This document shows positions 9,225 to 19,202 of a stretch of 64,000 nt of DNA, piece by piece. Source of the DNA: Fidelibacterota bacterium (GTDB lineage Bacteria > Fidelibacterota > UBA8477 > JABMPR01). The position numbers and the translations under genes were made by a program. Numbering within the stretch: position 1 is the first letter of the stretch; each line of letters starts with the position of its first letter. Below the pieces are notes generated by a model. The model was given only the letters and a program-made list of their open reading frames with translations. It did no database searches and was not told the DNA's origin. The stretch lies in assembly GCA_016845065.1 (NCBI GenBank), contig JAERTG010000032.1:62001-126000 (forward strand), given 5' to 3'.

Positions 9225-10367
9225 GTGAAGATCGGTATACCCGTCGAGACAACTTCTGGAGAGACCCGCGTTGCGATGGTCCCCGGAATGGTTACTGCAT
9301 TTACTCGCTTGGAGCATGAAGTCATCGTACAAAAGAATGCTGGAGCAAATTCTTTCATCTCTGATGAAGAATTTGAAAAAGCAGGAGCAAGTATAGTTGA
9401 TGATGCAACATCGCTTTTTGCAGGAGCAGATGTGATCTTTAAAGTTCAGCCCCCCAGTGCTGATGAAGTTAACATGATGAAAGATGGAGCCATCTACATG
9501 GGCTATCTCGCTCCGCTGAGCAATCATGAAACCCTTAATGCTATGAATGCAAAAAATGTTACCAGCTTTGCTACCGAATTCATACCCCGAATTTCCAGGG
9601 CACAAAGCATGGATACGCTCAGTTCTATGGCCACCCTCGCTGGATACAAAGCGGTGCTTATCTCGGCCAATCATTTGGGAAAGATCTTCCCATTACTTAT
9701 GACAGCCGCAGGGTCCATCCCACCTGCCACCACTTTTGTGTTGGGAGCCGGTGTGGCAGGTCTTCAAGCCATCGCCACAGCGAAGCGTCTCGGTTCTAAA
9801 GTTGAAGCCTTTGATCCGCGACCAGCTGTAGAGGAGCAAGTGAAGAGCCTCGGTGCAACTTTTGTCCATATGGAAGTGCCTGAGGAAAATGTTGAAACAT
9901 CAGGTGGCTATGCGAAACAGCAATCTGATGCATTTCTCATTGCAGAACAGGAAGCCATCGGTGCACGCTTGCCTAAAGTGGATGTGATTATCACAACAGC
10001 CCAGATTTTTGGTAAGGCAGCACCTATCCTCATAACTGAAGAGATGGTTAAAATGATGCGACCAGGTTCAGTTATAGTTGATCTGGCCATAGAAGGTGGT
10101 GGTAACTGTGAGCTTTCCGAATCTGGTAAGACGGTGATAAAACATGGCGTCACCATTGTAGGTACTTTGAATCTTCCTGCAACATTACCGACCAACGGAA
10201 GCGGAATGTTTTCTAAAAACCTCCTCAACCTTTTCAAAAACATCTTTCAGAATGAAGATAACTCGCTTGATTTTGAAGAGGAAGTAACAGCCGGCGCCTG
10301 TATCACGCATGCTGGTGAAATTCAAAATGATCTCGTTAAAAAATCCATCACAGGAGGGAATGCATAA
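9225..10367 (+). CDS. pntAA: NAD(P) transhydrogenase subunit alpha, part 1
   Basis: GIPVETTSGETRVAMVP; GAGVAGLQAIATAKRLGSKVEAFDPRPAVEEQVKSLGA. Confidence 0.93.
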   Translation: MKIGIPVETTSGETRVAMVPGMVTAFTRLEHEVIVQKNAGANSFISDEEFEKAGASIVDDATSLFAGADVIFKVQPPSADEVNMMKDGAIYMGYLAPLSNHETLNAMNAKNVTSFATEFIPRISRAQSMDTLSSMATLAGYKAVLISANHLGKIFPLLMTAAGSIPPATTFVLGAGVAGLQAIATAKRLGSKVEAFDPRPAVEEQVKSLGATFVHMEVPEENVETSGGYAKQQSDAFLIAEQEAIGARLPKVDVIITTAQIFGKAAPILITEEMVKMMRPGSVIVDLAIEGGGNCELSESGKTVIKHGVTIVGTLNLPATLPTNGSGMFSKNLLNLFKNIFQNEDNSLDFEEEVTAGACITHAGEIQNDLVKKSITGGNA

Positions 10368-10666
10368 TGGAAAGTCTAATTGTATCCATCTATGTTTTCA
10401 CTCTCGCCGTCTTCATTGGCTTTGAGTTGATTACAAAAGTTCCACCACTATTACATACTCCTCTTATGTCTGGTTCAAATGCCATTTCAGGTATTACGGT
10501 AGTGGGTGCCCTTCTGGCAGCCAACGCAAATAACTGGAAAGTCAGTACCATCCTTGGCGTATTGGCCATTGGGTTTGCCATGATTAATGTGATTGGTGGA
10601 TTTATGGTAACAGACCGCATGCTGGGCATGTTTAAAAAAGATAAAAAGACTGAGAAAGGAGCATAA
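10367..10666 (+). CDS. pntAB: NAD(P) transhydrogenase subunit alpha, part 2
   Basis: KVPPLLHTPLMSGSNAISGI; between pntAA and pntB. Confidence 0.93.
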   Translation: MESLIVSIYVFTLAVFIGFELITKVPPLLHTPLMSGSNAISGITVVGALLAANANNWKVSTILGVLAIGFAMINVIGGFMVTDRMLGMFKKDKKTEKGA

Positions 10667-12057
10667 TGATGATCTATTTAGAACAGTTCACTTATCTCCT
10701 GGCTTCAGCTTTATTTATTATTGGTTTGAAGTATCTCGGTTCAGCGAAAACTGCCAGGCGAGGAAATCAATACGCCATGATGGCTATGGCCATAGCTATT
10801 GTGATCACTCTCGTGGTCTCAGGTATTGCAGGTCCTGTTCAGATCATAGTTGGTATGGTTGTAGGTGGACTCATTGGTGGAGTTGTCGCCAAAAAAATCG
10901 AAATGACCTCTATGCCTCAGATGGTAGCCCTTTTCAATGGGTTTGGTGGTATCGCATCAACCTTGGTGGCCTACTCAGAGTACCTTGAACCTACTACGGT
11001 TCCCGTATCGTTAGATGTGAATATTACTCTCATATTGAGTCTATTCATCGGAACAGTAACACTTACAGGTTCATTGATCGCTTTCGCGAAACTACAAGGT
11101 CTCATGCCAGGTCGACCCATCGTTCTACCCATGCATCAGATACTCAATTTCATACTGATGATTGGTGTGGTAATCTTTGGTGTCTTGTATGTCATGACTC
11201 CTGATGTACCGATGTGGCCACTGCTCATCATTGCTGCGGCTGCACTCTTTGGAATCACTTTTGTTATCCCAATTGGCGGTGCAGACATGCCTGTCGTTAT
11301 TGCACTCTTGAATTCGTATTCAGGTCTGGCTGCCTCAGCGACTGGTTTTGTTTTGTCAAACAATGTTCTCATCATTGCCGGTGCTCTGGTTGGTGCTTCA
11401 GGTTTGATTCTGACCCAGTTAATGTGTGAAGCCATGAATCGCAGTCTATTCAATGTGTTGTTTGGCGCTGTGGGTACTGATGACAGTACAGGTGATGCCG
11501 GTACGGGTAGTGGAGAGCAAAAGACAGTAACTCGCTATACGGCTGAAGACGCTGCCATGATTATGGATACCGTTCAATCAGTTATTATCGTACCTGGATA
11601 TGGTCTTGCTGTAGCTCAGGCTCAGCACGTACTCCACGAGATGGCTGAAATGCTCACTGCCCGTGGGATTGATGTCAAGTATGCTATCCATCCTGTGGCT
11701 GGTAGAATGCCTGGTCATATGAATGTCTTGCTGGCAGAAGCAAACGTTCCCTATGATGTGCTCTATGAAATGGATGACATCAATGATGAATTTCAGAACA
11801 CGGATGTGGCATTGATTATCGGCGCAAACGATGTTGTAAATCCTGCCGCCCGGACCAAAAAAGATAGTCCGCTTTACGGTATGCCTATTTTGAATGTTGA
11901 TTATGCCCGAACTGTCATGTTTGTCAAGCGATCCATGGGAGCCGGGTTTGCCGGTGAAGCTAACCCCCTGTTTTTTGATGATAAAACAATGATGGTTTTT
12001 GGAGATGCCAAGGCTGTAGTAACGGGGCTTGTGAAGTCTTTAAAAGAAGATGAATAA
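10666..12057 (+). CDS. pntB: NAD(P) transhydrogenase subunit beta
   Basis: VPGYGLAVAQAQHVLHEMAEML, AIHPVAGRMPGHMNVLLAEANVPYD, GANDVVNPAA. Confidence 0.95.
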   Translation: MMIYLEQFTYLLASALFIIGLKYLGSAKTARRGNQYAMMAMAIAIVITLVVSGIAGPVQIIVGMVVGGLIGGVVAKKIEMTSMPQMVALFNGFGGIASTLVAYSEYLEPTTVPVSLDVNITLILSLFIGTVTLTGSLIAFAKLQGLMPGRPIVLPMHQILNFILMIGVVIFGVLYVMTPDVPMWPLLIIAAAALFGITFVIPIGGADMPVVIALLNSYSGLAASATGFVLSNNVLIIAGALVGASGLILTQLMCEAMNRSLFNVLFGAVGTDDSTGDAGTGSGEQKTVTRYTAEDAAMIMDTVQSVIIVPGYGLAVAQAQHVLHEMAEMLTARGIDVKYAIHPVAGRMPGHMNVLLAEANVPYDVLYEMDDINDEFQNTDVALIIGANDVVNPAARTKKDSPLYGMPILNVDYARTVMFVKRSMGAGFAGEANPLFFDDKTMMVFGDAKAVVTGLVKSLKEDE

Positions 12058-12074
12058 ACTTACTCACAGATAGT

Positions 12075-12108
12075 AAAAGGGCCTCGGTATATCCGGGGCC
12101 TTTTTTTT
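12075..12108. terminator. Rho-independent terminator after pntB
   Basis: aaaagGGCCTCGGTATATCCGGGGCCtttttttt. Confidence 0.85.
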
Positions 12109-12562
12109 AGGTGAGTGGAAGTCGTAGAACTTCTTGCCACTGATCAGGGCCACCATCGGTTTTAACCAGAACCAATTCTTTGATGTTTACTCGAATTGGA
12201 GTCCCAACCACAAAACCTTCCATTAATAACTTTTTATCTCTCATCCTGAGATGGCTATATAGCAAACTCAAGTGAGGGACAAATGTGTTATTCGTCCTTA
12301 CCTCAAAGTGTTCGATTGCACCTCGGTGTAATAGATCAAGAACTGAACTTGGATGAGTATGCACGACAACACTTCTGAAGTACTTATCGTACATTCCTAG
12401 ATGACTTAGACTGAGCTGAAAGGATTGCACTTTTTGAGTAAAATTAATCAATTTATGCTTTAGACTATCCACATTTTGGGTCAATTGGCCAAGCAAAGTG
12501 ATGTGTGGAGCAAATGCAGGGGTTTCCCCTTTCTCAGATAGCCTGACGATTAAGTTTTGCAA
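12107..12562 (-). CDS. 2H phosphoesterase / 2'-5' RNA ligase-like protein; true N-terminus probably upstream of 12562
   Basis: APHITLLGQL and VPHLSLLYSHL HxS/T motifs; in-frame upstream peptide IKTEQTRGHSIWLIPDNPEFEY looks like the family N-terminus. Confidence 0.7.
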   Translation of the reverse strand: MQNLIVRLSEKGETPAFAPHITLLGQLTQNVDSLKHKLINFTQKVQSFQLSLSHLGMYDKYFRSVVVHTHPSSVLDLLHRGAIEHFEVRTNNTFVPHLSLLYSHLRMRDKKLLMEGFVVGTPIRVNIKELVLVKTDGGPDQWQEVLRLPLT

Positions 12563-12699
12563 GTATTCAAATTCGGGATTGTCTGGGATGAGCCAGATTG
12601 AGTGTCCCCTCGTTTGTTCAGTTTTGATGCCTCACTCCAACGTTTGTTCGTGCGATAAGTCTAAAATATGTGCTTCCACAATTTGACCAAACTCTATCC

Positions 12700-15600
12700 C
12701 TATCGGATCAAATATACTTTTTTCAGACTACTCCATACCTTACCTGATCTGTCATCAAACAATAATTTCATAATATAGAGTCCCGTTACAGCCTTACCGC
12801 CGTAATTCGCCTCTCCATCCCAAAACACCTGTCCACGATGACTGACTGGTTTGATCTGGACGGGTTCGGCGATTTTCCGACCAGCCATATCGAATACCAT
12901 TATTGACATCAGACCATGTTCAAATGGCAGTTCATATTGTATAGCAATCTGATCACCATCGCCATCACCATCAGGTGTAAAGGGGTTAGGGTTTAAGTCA
13001 ATCGATAATTCTGTGGGCAAGACATCCAGATAGATACTATTCTCTGCTCCTGGAGTTGAACCCCAATCACTAATGCACACACTCCAGTTTTCAGGAAGTT
13101 GGCCTGATACCTCTGGTCGAATTCGTTCCATTGAGCGTCCTGACACAAGTTCACTATCTGAGCTATATGACATCTCATCCATAGGGATTCCCTGTGGATC
13201 AAACAACGCTATCAGATCTTCAGAATTGTTTAGTGTTGGGAATTGCTGGACATCGTGATAAGCCCCATTTTGTAGTACTGGAACCAGGGAATGGTCACCT
13301 CCTATGACCAGGTACCCATGACTTTCCAGTAAAATACTTGTGTCGGACAGACTTATTCCTGAACCAGAATTGTCGGATATCTGCCACTCCATAATGTCTA
13401 CAATTTCTGTGCTTCTATTGTACAATTCGATCCACTCACTCTCATCACTTACGGGAAGCGGCATGATTTCATTTATTACGAGGGGTGAAGTGTCTTCTGA
13501 AACATATAACTTATGTATTTGTCTGTTATCGCCGGTGTATTCGTCTCCTGCAATTTCTAGCATAACTTCCAGAGATATCCAGCCGGAAGTTTCTGAAACT
13601 GGTTCAATATTCCAAACTATTGTGTCTCCGGCCTCAAGAGGTGGTAATGTTTCATTCCAACTCTCGATAAGCGTTCCATTATGGTGTAAAGTTGTATTGA
13701 GTAACGCGTTCTGAGCCTGAACTTCCCCACTATTTGTGATCAAAACTTCAGTGACAAATTCTGTATCCCGCCATAGAACCGAATCCAGTATTACTACCTC
13801 CTGGACAGCTAGGTTAAATGATGGCAAAAGTGTTGAATTTTGTCTACCTGGAGTGATTCCCAAGGGATCCTGGCATAACGACCAGCTGGATTCGTATTCG
13901 GGCACTTTCCATAGTGCCAATCGTTCCAAACTTTTTCCAGGCACATCATTTGAAGGTGCCTGATAAGCATGTTCAATCATCCGATGTCCCAGGGGATCTA
14001 GAATCAAAATCGAATCAGAGCTATTGTTCAAACTGGGCCAGGAAGTGAGTTCACAAATTTGAGCCTGAGGAGGTGTCCAATCTACTAAATTGGTAGCATC
14101 ACCAGTCCACAAAAACAGGCTGTCCGGCTGAATGATTAGAGTTGATGGAACATATCCCTGAGCTCCACTTCGATCTCTAAAACTCCAACCCTTCAGATCC
14201 AGTTCCATTGAGCTGATATTGACAAATTCTAGAAATTCGACCTGGTCTTCATGTGGAAGGTAGTGGATCTCATTGATCGCTATTTGACCTGGTGGATAGC
14301 CTAATACTACCTGAACTGATGTATCAGCAACAACCTCTCCTCCATGAATTAGACGAATGGGAATATCATTGTATCCTGGCCAGAGGTGCGCACTGGTATA
14401 GATGAGTGAATCTGATCCGAAACTGAAGAGTTCACCAGCCCAAAAGATATCTGCATCTGAATCGACTTCCAGTTCATGTAGTGTATTAATTCCCATATTT
14501 TGAAACTCAACCATCACTATCGCCTGGATTGGACCTATTGATGAAGATATCTCTATGCTTACTTCTGTTATTCGAATATCGAAAGGGAGGAGATGTCTGG
14601 TATTCATGCTTGAGGGGGTCCCCCCATCAACCTGGGTACTTGGAGCCCAATTGATTTCATCTAGGGGATAAATGTTTGGGTGACGTCGTTCCAGAGAAGA
14701 AGCAGATTCACCCCAGCTTCCCCGATAGAAAATAGAAGCTACAAGATGATCGCTGGCATCATAAACACGAACAGAATCGGAAGAGCCATTTAAAGTTGGC
14801 CACGATTCAGGTTGATGAGCCTCGAAGGAGTCCAGACCAAAATATTGAACCATTTCATGGGATTGACAGAGGGTTAAATAATCAAACGACTCCAGCATAA
14901 GAAGACTATCAGTGAGTTTGTGCCTCGTCTGATTTCCATCTGACATCGTCCATCCCTGTAATGAAATGGCCTCACTACTCCGATTCTGAATCTCTACCCA
15001 TTCCCCTTGTTGATCTGGCGATGGGCTATACATCACCTCAGTAATACTGATAACATCTTTGGGATATGATCCAATTATCTCAAACCTGATGGAATCATCC
15101 TCTCGCACCTCATCGCTTTCAACATAGATTCCTGCTTCAAGTTGATGCAACCCTGGAACGAGGGGAAATAGAGTAATGGGTAATTCATACTCGTCCTGCG
15201 TATTCAGTGGATGAGTGTAATGATTAATCATATCCCATTCACCCACATCTTTCTCCCCATTCTGATTGTCATCATGATAAACTGAAACTTCAAATTCAGA
15301 TATCAGATTTTCACCCAGGTTTTTGATTTGAAGTAAAACTTCAACAGGTTCAGCATCAATAACCGTTATGGCTTCGACTCCCATTAAACTCAGATTTATC
15401 AGAGGTGGTGTAACTGAGTTGCGAATGCCCGGAGTTCCATTGATATCAAGTGATGGGAGCCATGAGCTGAGCGAATCATTTGAACTCACAGATACTCGCT
15501 CCCAGGAATGTCCGTTTTCAGTGGATATCACCCATGACATTTCACTTGTACTGGATGAATCTGGACTGCGAATAACAACGGATTCAGCAGTATTGGAAAG

Positions 15601-15945
15601 CCCACCACTCCCAAAACTTGCATCAGTGGATATTGTGTAGATAGGAAGAGAATCATTTACGATACCCAGGTATGGTCCGAGGGAGAAATTATATCCAGGA
15701 TCCATGATAAGAGCATAGCGAGAAGGTTGTATATCAATTGGACCTGATAAATGGGAGATGGTATCTACACCATTTCCATCACTGAGAACCCAACCATTGA
15801 TTTGCATCACATGATCAGAAGCATTAAATATCTCTATAAATTCATTTTCATATTCTGATCCCTGAGGATTTGACATCACTTCAGAGATACGTATGTCATT
15901 GGCCTGTAAGCATATAGCCAACAACACAAGGCATGTCTTGTGCAT
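12700..15945 (-). CDS. Secreted multi-lamin-tail-domain (LTD) protein with FlgD-like C-terminal sorting domain
   Basis: Four LTD-like repeats (IRISEVMSNP…FIEIFNAS; ISITEVMYSP…WVEIQNRS; IAINEIHYLP…FLEFVNIS; LVINEIMPLP…WIELYNRS) and C-terminal NPNPFTPDGDGDGD…GLYIMKLLF. Confidence 0.8.
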   Translation of the reverse strand: MHKTCLVLLAICLQANDIRISEVMSNPQGSEYENEFIEIFNASDHVMQINGWVLSDGNGVDTISHLSGPIDIQPSRYALIMDPGYNFSLGPYLGIVNDSLPIYTISTDASFGSGGLSNTAESVVIRSPDSSSTSEMSWVISTENGHSWERVSVSSNDSLSSWLPSLDINGTPGIRNSVTPPLINLSLMGVEAITVIDAEPVEVLLQIKNLGENLISEFEVSVYHDDNQNGEKDVGEWDMINHYTHPLNTQDEYELPITLFPLVPGLHQLEAGIYVESDEVREDDSIRFEIIGSYPKDVISITEVMYSPSPDQQGEWVEIQNRSSEAISLQGWTMSDGNQTRHKLTDSLLMLESFDYLTLCQSHEMVQYFGLDSFEAHQPESWPTLNGSSDSVRVYDASDHLVASIFYRGSWGESASSLERRHPNIYPLDEINWAPSTQVDGGTPSSMNTRHLLPFDIRITEVSIEISSSIGPIQAIVMVEFQNMGINTLHELEVDSDADIFWAGELFSFGSDSLIYTSAHLWPGYNDIPIRLIHGGEVVADTSVQVVLGYPPGQIAINEIHYLPHEDQVEFLEFVNISSMELDLKGWSFRDRSGAQGYVPSTLIIQPDSLFLWTGDATNLVDWTPPQAQICELTSWPSLNNSSDSILILDPLGHRMIEHAYQAPSNDVPGKSLERLALWKVPEYESSWSLCQDPLGITPGRQNSTLLPSFNLAVQEVVILDSVLWRDTEFVTEVLITNSGEVQAQNALLNTTLHHNGTLIESWNETLPPLEAGDTIVWNIEPVSETSGWISLEVMLEIAGDEYTGDNRQIHKLYVSEDTSPLVINEIMPLPVSDESEWIELYNRSTEIVDIMEWQISDNSGSGISLSDTSILLESHGYLVIGGDHSLVPVLQNGAYHDVQQFPTLNNSEDLIALFDPQGIPMDEMSYSSDSELVSGRSMERIRPEVSGQLPENWSVCISDWGSTPGAENSIYLDVLPTELSIDLNPNPFTPDGDGDGDQIAIQYELPFEHGLMSIMVFDMAGRKIAEPVQIKPVSHRGQVFWDGEANYGGKAVTGLYIMKLLFDDRSGKVWSSLKKVYLIR

Positions 15946-16095
15946 AATAATCCCATCTGTTTGATTTGAGGTTTACTCGATGAATGGAACTTAGTATGGA
16001 ACAAAACCCATTGCCAACTTTTTCATGATATGAAGCAGAATTAACTTATATTCAAATCGCTTCGCCAAAGTGAGTTTGAATAATTAGGAGGTAAC

Positions 16096-16674
16096 ATGAG
16101 GATAGTGAAACTAAGTTTTTTAATTGTACTGACCGCTTTGGTCATGTTCAACTGCTCGGGTGGGAAAGAAGTAATCGACATGCCCAAAAATGCAAACAAC
16201 CCCAAGGGACCAGCTGACTTACCAGAATGGTTTACCAATCCACCTGAAGAAGATGACATGTACATCTATGCAGTTGGAGTTGGTGAATCACGACAGATGC
16301 CTTTGGCCATTGAAAAAGCTAAACAGGCTGGAAAGGTAGAGTTGTCAGAACGCATCTCCGCCAGCGTTAAAAGCCAGGTTAAGAGCTTTACCCAGGAAGC
16401 GGGTATGTCAGAAAACACCCAGATCGTAGAGTTTTATCAATCAACCTCAAAGACGGTCACAGACAACACCCTTAATGGAGTAACAGTATTACAGCGTCAC
16501 CCATATGAAAAGCCAGGTGGTTCATGGATCGCCTATGTGCAGATCGGTCTTAAAAAGGATGCTATTAGTACTGCTGTGGTAAATGTGATTAAGAATGAAG
16601 AAGCGCTCTATGCTGAATTCAAAGCCTCTCAGGCTTTCAAGGAACTTGAAGCAGCCATGGGAGACACCAAATAG
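16096..16674 (+). CDS. LPP20-like lipoprotein
   Basis: LIVLTALVMFNCSGG lipobox; PEWFTNPPEEDDMYIYAVGVGESRQMPLAIEKAKQAG. Confidence 0.75.
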   Translation: MRIVKLSFLIVLTALVMFNCSGGKEVIDMPKNANNPKGPADLPEWFTNPPEEDDMYIYAVGVGESRQMPLAIEKAKQAGKVELSERISASVKSQVKSFTQEAGMSENTQIVEFYQSTSKTVTDNTLNGVTVLQRHPYEKPGGSWIAYVQIGLKKDAISTAVVNVIKNEEALYAEFKASQAFKELEAAMGDTK

Positions 16675-16695
16675 TTGCTGAACTATTCTATTTGT

Positions 16696-16728
16696 AAAAA
16701 AAGGCTCTCAATTGAGAGCCTTTTTTTT
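16696..16728. terminator. Bidirectional terminator (18-bp perfect palindrome flanked by A and T tracts)
   Basis: aaaaaaGGCTCTCAATTGAGAGCCtttttttt between convergent genes. Confidence 0.92.
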
Positions 16729-16751
16729 ATAGAGTAAAGTTTAGCTGAGTC

Positions 16752-17477
16752 TCAGTTTCCAATAAAACTCACTCGTTGGAAGAATTCCTTCTTGAAGGCA
16801 TCTCCAATGGGAATCTCTTTGCCCTCAATTTGAATGAACTGCTTTTGTATGACCTCGATTTTTTTGATTGACACCACATATGATCTATGCACCTGAATAA
16901 ATGCTTCAGAAGGTATGAGTTCTAGTAATTGGCTAAAGGTCATTCGTGAAAGTAACTCCTTACCGTTTATCTTGAAGACAATGTAATGTCCATCCTTCTT
17001 GATATAGCTAATTCTGTTCGTATCAACCTGATGTATCTGTGCTCCGCTTTTGATAAATATTTGCGCATGGTCTTGTGTCATCGATGCTTGACCGGCCTCT
17101 AGTCCTGCAGGATATTTCTTGTCCCTGGCTCTGTTGGCAGCAGCTAGAAACTTGTCAAAGGGAATAGGCTTTAGCAGGTAATCCACAGCCTGGACTTCAT
17201 AGCTCTCAACAGCATGCTCGGGATATGCAGTACAGAATACGATATCTGCGCCAATTTTTTGGATCAGGCGGGCGAGTTGCATGCCATCCAAGTCAGGCAT
17301 ATTGATATCCATCAATACCAGATCTGTACTTTCGTTAGACAAGTAATTCAGCGCTTCAAGGGGATCAGTAAAAGTCGCTGAAAGTTCTAGCCAACTGACT
17401 TTCTTAACGAATGAACTGAGAACTTCGATGGCACCTTGCTCATCATCAACGATGACACAAGTCAGCTTGTTTATCAC
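16752..17477 (-). CDS. LytTR-family response regulator
   Basis: CVIVDDEQGAIEVL, LVLMDINMPDLDGM, C-terminal LytTR (RISYIKKDGHYIVFK … EAFIQVHRSYVVSIKKI). Confidence 0.92.
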   Translation of the reverse strand: MINKLTCVIVDDEQGAIEVLSSFVKKVSWLELSATFTDPLEALNYLSNESTDLVLMDINMPDLDGMQLARLIQKIGADIVFCTAYPEHAVESYEVQAVDYLLKPIPFDKFLAAANRARDKKYPAGLEAGQASMTQDHAQIFIKSGAQIHQVDTNRISYIKKDGHYIVFKINGKELLSRMTFSQLLELIPSEAFIQVHRSYVVSIKKIEVIQKQFIQIEGKEIPIGDAFKKEFFQRVSFIGN

Positions 17478-18544
17478 AATTTTATCCTCATAAATACTTG
17501 ATATTCTTCTTCAGTAAGACTGATTTCTAAAGTGTGTTTTTCTGGGTATAGATGTTCGAGACGACGCTTGACATTCTCTAAACCAATTCCTTTATGATCG
17601 GGGGAAGCAATACGATCAGGAAAGTGTGAATTCCTAATCGAGAATTCCATTGAATTTGTTCCAGCAAGCAAATTAATCTTTATAAATCCCCTCCCATGGT
17701 TATCGATCCCATGCTTGAAGGCATTCTCCACAAATGGTAGTAAAATCAGTGGAGCAATCCTAAACCTGTCAATTTCTCCTTCAATTTCAACATCTACTTT
17801 TGGTGGATCATCATGCTTGTACTTGAGCAACATGAGATCCATAAAATTTTTGAGATGCTCCATTTCCTGATGCAACCCAATTCGATCAACTGCACTTTCA
17901 TAGAGCATGTATCGCATGAGCCCAGAGAGTCTCAACAGTGCATCGCTGCCCTCCTGATCATCATTCCGTTGGGTTATTGCGTAGATGTTATTCAGGGAAT
18001 TGAATAGAAAATGAGGGTTTAGTTGGGATCTTAGATACTTGACTTCTGCTTCTAGGTTTTCCAGCTCTAACTTTTCCTGTCGTCTTATTTGTGAGCTTCG
18101 CTCGCTTGCTAGACCGTAGAAAATACCCGCTACTAATATGGTTATGTTCCCTGAAAGGATAGTGAGATTCAGTGTCTCTCTTCGACCGTACATTAACATT
18201 TTGTCTGAGACTTCCCCTGGCTCGATGGGCAAATTAAATGCGCGTAGCGTTAAGGCATCCCAACCATACTCAATTAAGGAGCTCATCATTAGTGCTGTAC
18301 CGAAGTATAGACCTATTTTGAGAATGGAAGCTCTGTCTAGGTGCTTAGGAATCAGGAAACGCGAAGCAAAAATTATCAAAGCAGCTGAAACTAGTATATC
18401 CATAAAACGTACCGCATAGATACTACCATCCAGATTATTAAACTGTCCAAAAAACACAGGTAATTTTGCTGTCTGGATTGGTACAATATATATACCCCCA
18501 AACAGAATGATTAATGCAAGTGGCTCTATAATTTTCCGTTTCAT
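17474..18544 (-). CDS. LytS/YpdA-type sensor histidine kinase
   Basis: YLRSQLNPHFLFNSLNNI; PLILLPFVENAFKHGI; HKGIGLENVKRRLEHLYP. Confidence 0.92.
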   Translation of the reverse strand: MKRKIIEPLALIILFGGIYIVPIQTAKLPVFFGQFNNLDGSIYAVRFMDILVSAALIIFASRFLIPKHLDRASILKIGLYFGTALMMSSLIEYGWDALTLRAFNLPIEPGEVSDKMLMYGRRETLNLTILSGNITILVAGIFYGLASERSSQIRRQEKLELENLEAEVKYLRSQLNPHFLFNSLNNIYAITQRNDDQEGSDALLRLSGLMRYMLYESAVDRIGLHQEMEHLKNFMDLMLLKYKHDDPPKVDVEIEGEIDRFRIAPLILLPFVENAFKHGIDNHGRGFIKINLLAGTNSMEFSIRNSHFPDRIASPDHKGIGLENVKRRLEHLYPEKHTLEISLTEEEYQVFMRIKL

Positions 18545-18608
18545 CGTGGAAGCAATATATCCTTTTTTGTCTCTTCTTCGACATTAAAGGCTCCTAAGAG
18601 CTTTCGTC

Positions 18609-18641
18609 ATGTCATGAACCTGGTTACTGATGTCACAAACC
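18609..18641. promoter_or_regulatory. Candidate LytTR operator (direct repeat phased by 21 bp)
   Basis: ATGTCATGAACC (18609-18620) and ATGTCACAAACC (18630-18641), between the kinase start and the divergent gene. Confidence 0.55.
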
Positions 18642-18756
18642 CGGCATTACTTCACTTCTAGCGTTTACACCCAGAATATGATTTTTCATGCCAAAACTGA
18701 ATTCTAAGTATCTCGGAGTATAGCTTTGTGTCAATTAAAGAAGGAGAACCTGAAAT

Positions 18757-19152
18757 ATGTACTCAAACACCAATAGATTTTTTCTGCTTTTCCTCATACT
18801 TGGAATGTCATTGGTATTGGCAGAACCCAAAAAAATTGATCACCATACTGATGCTACAGATAATGTTACTCTGTATGATGAATTAATTCGCGTGTGCACA
18901 AATGAGTCTCACATTATTCAGGAAATATATCCTGGATCACTTTTTATTCTAAAAGCCCAAATCCAGAGTAGGAGGCTAGTTCATAGCCTACAGAAAAAAT
19001 CAGGATATATAAAATTGTCCAAAGTATATATCGTTTTCAAAAATGTGCTCACTGCCATTAGTCATGAGTATGAAACTAACAATGGGAATCCAGTCTATAT
19101 GACAGATTCGAAGCCAAAATCAGCCCACTCATGCCAAAACTTAATTGTTTAG
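18757..19152 (+). CDS. Secreted hypothetical protein (131 aa)
   Basis: Signal peptide NRFFLLFLILGMSLVLAEP; GAAGGAG RBS upstream of ATG. Confidence 0.55.
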   Translation: MYSNTNRFFLLFLILGMSLVLAEPKKIDHHTDATDNVTLYDELIRVCTNESHIIQEIYPGSLFILKAQIQSRRLVHSLQKKSGYIKLSKVYIVFKNVLTAISHEYETNNGNPVYMTDSKPKSAHSCQNLIV

Positions 19153-19202
19153 TTTTTACATATTAGATTTGAAACAGATATAAAAAAAGGAGCAACATTA
19201 TT

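Noticed and set aside
9144-9674. 176-aa antisense ORF across the pntAA start
   Set aside because: Antisense to strongly conserved pntAA; composition typical of a shadow ORF.
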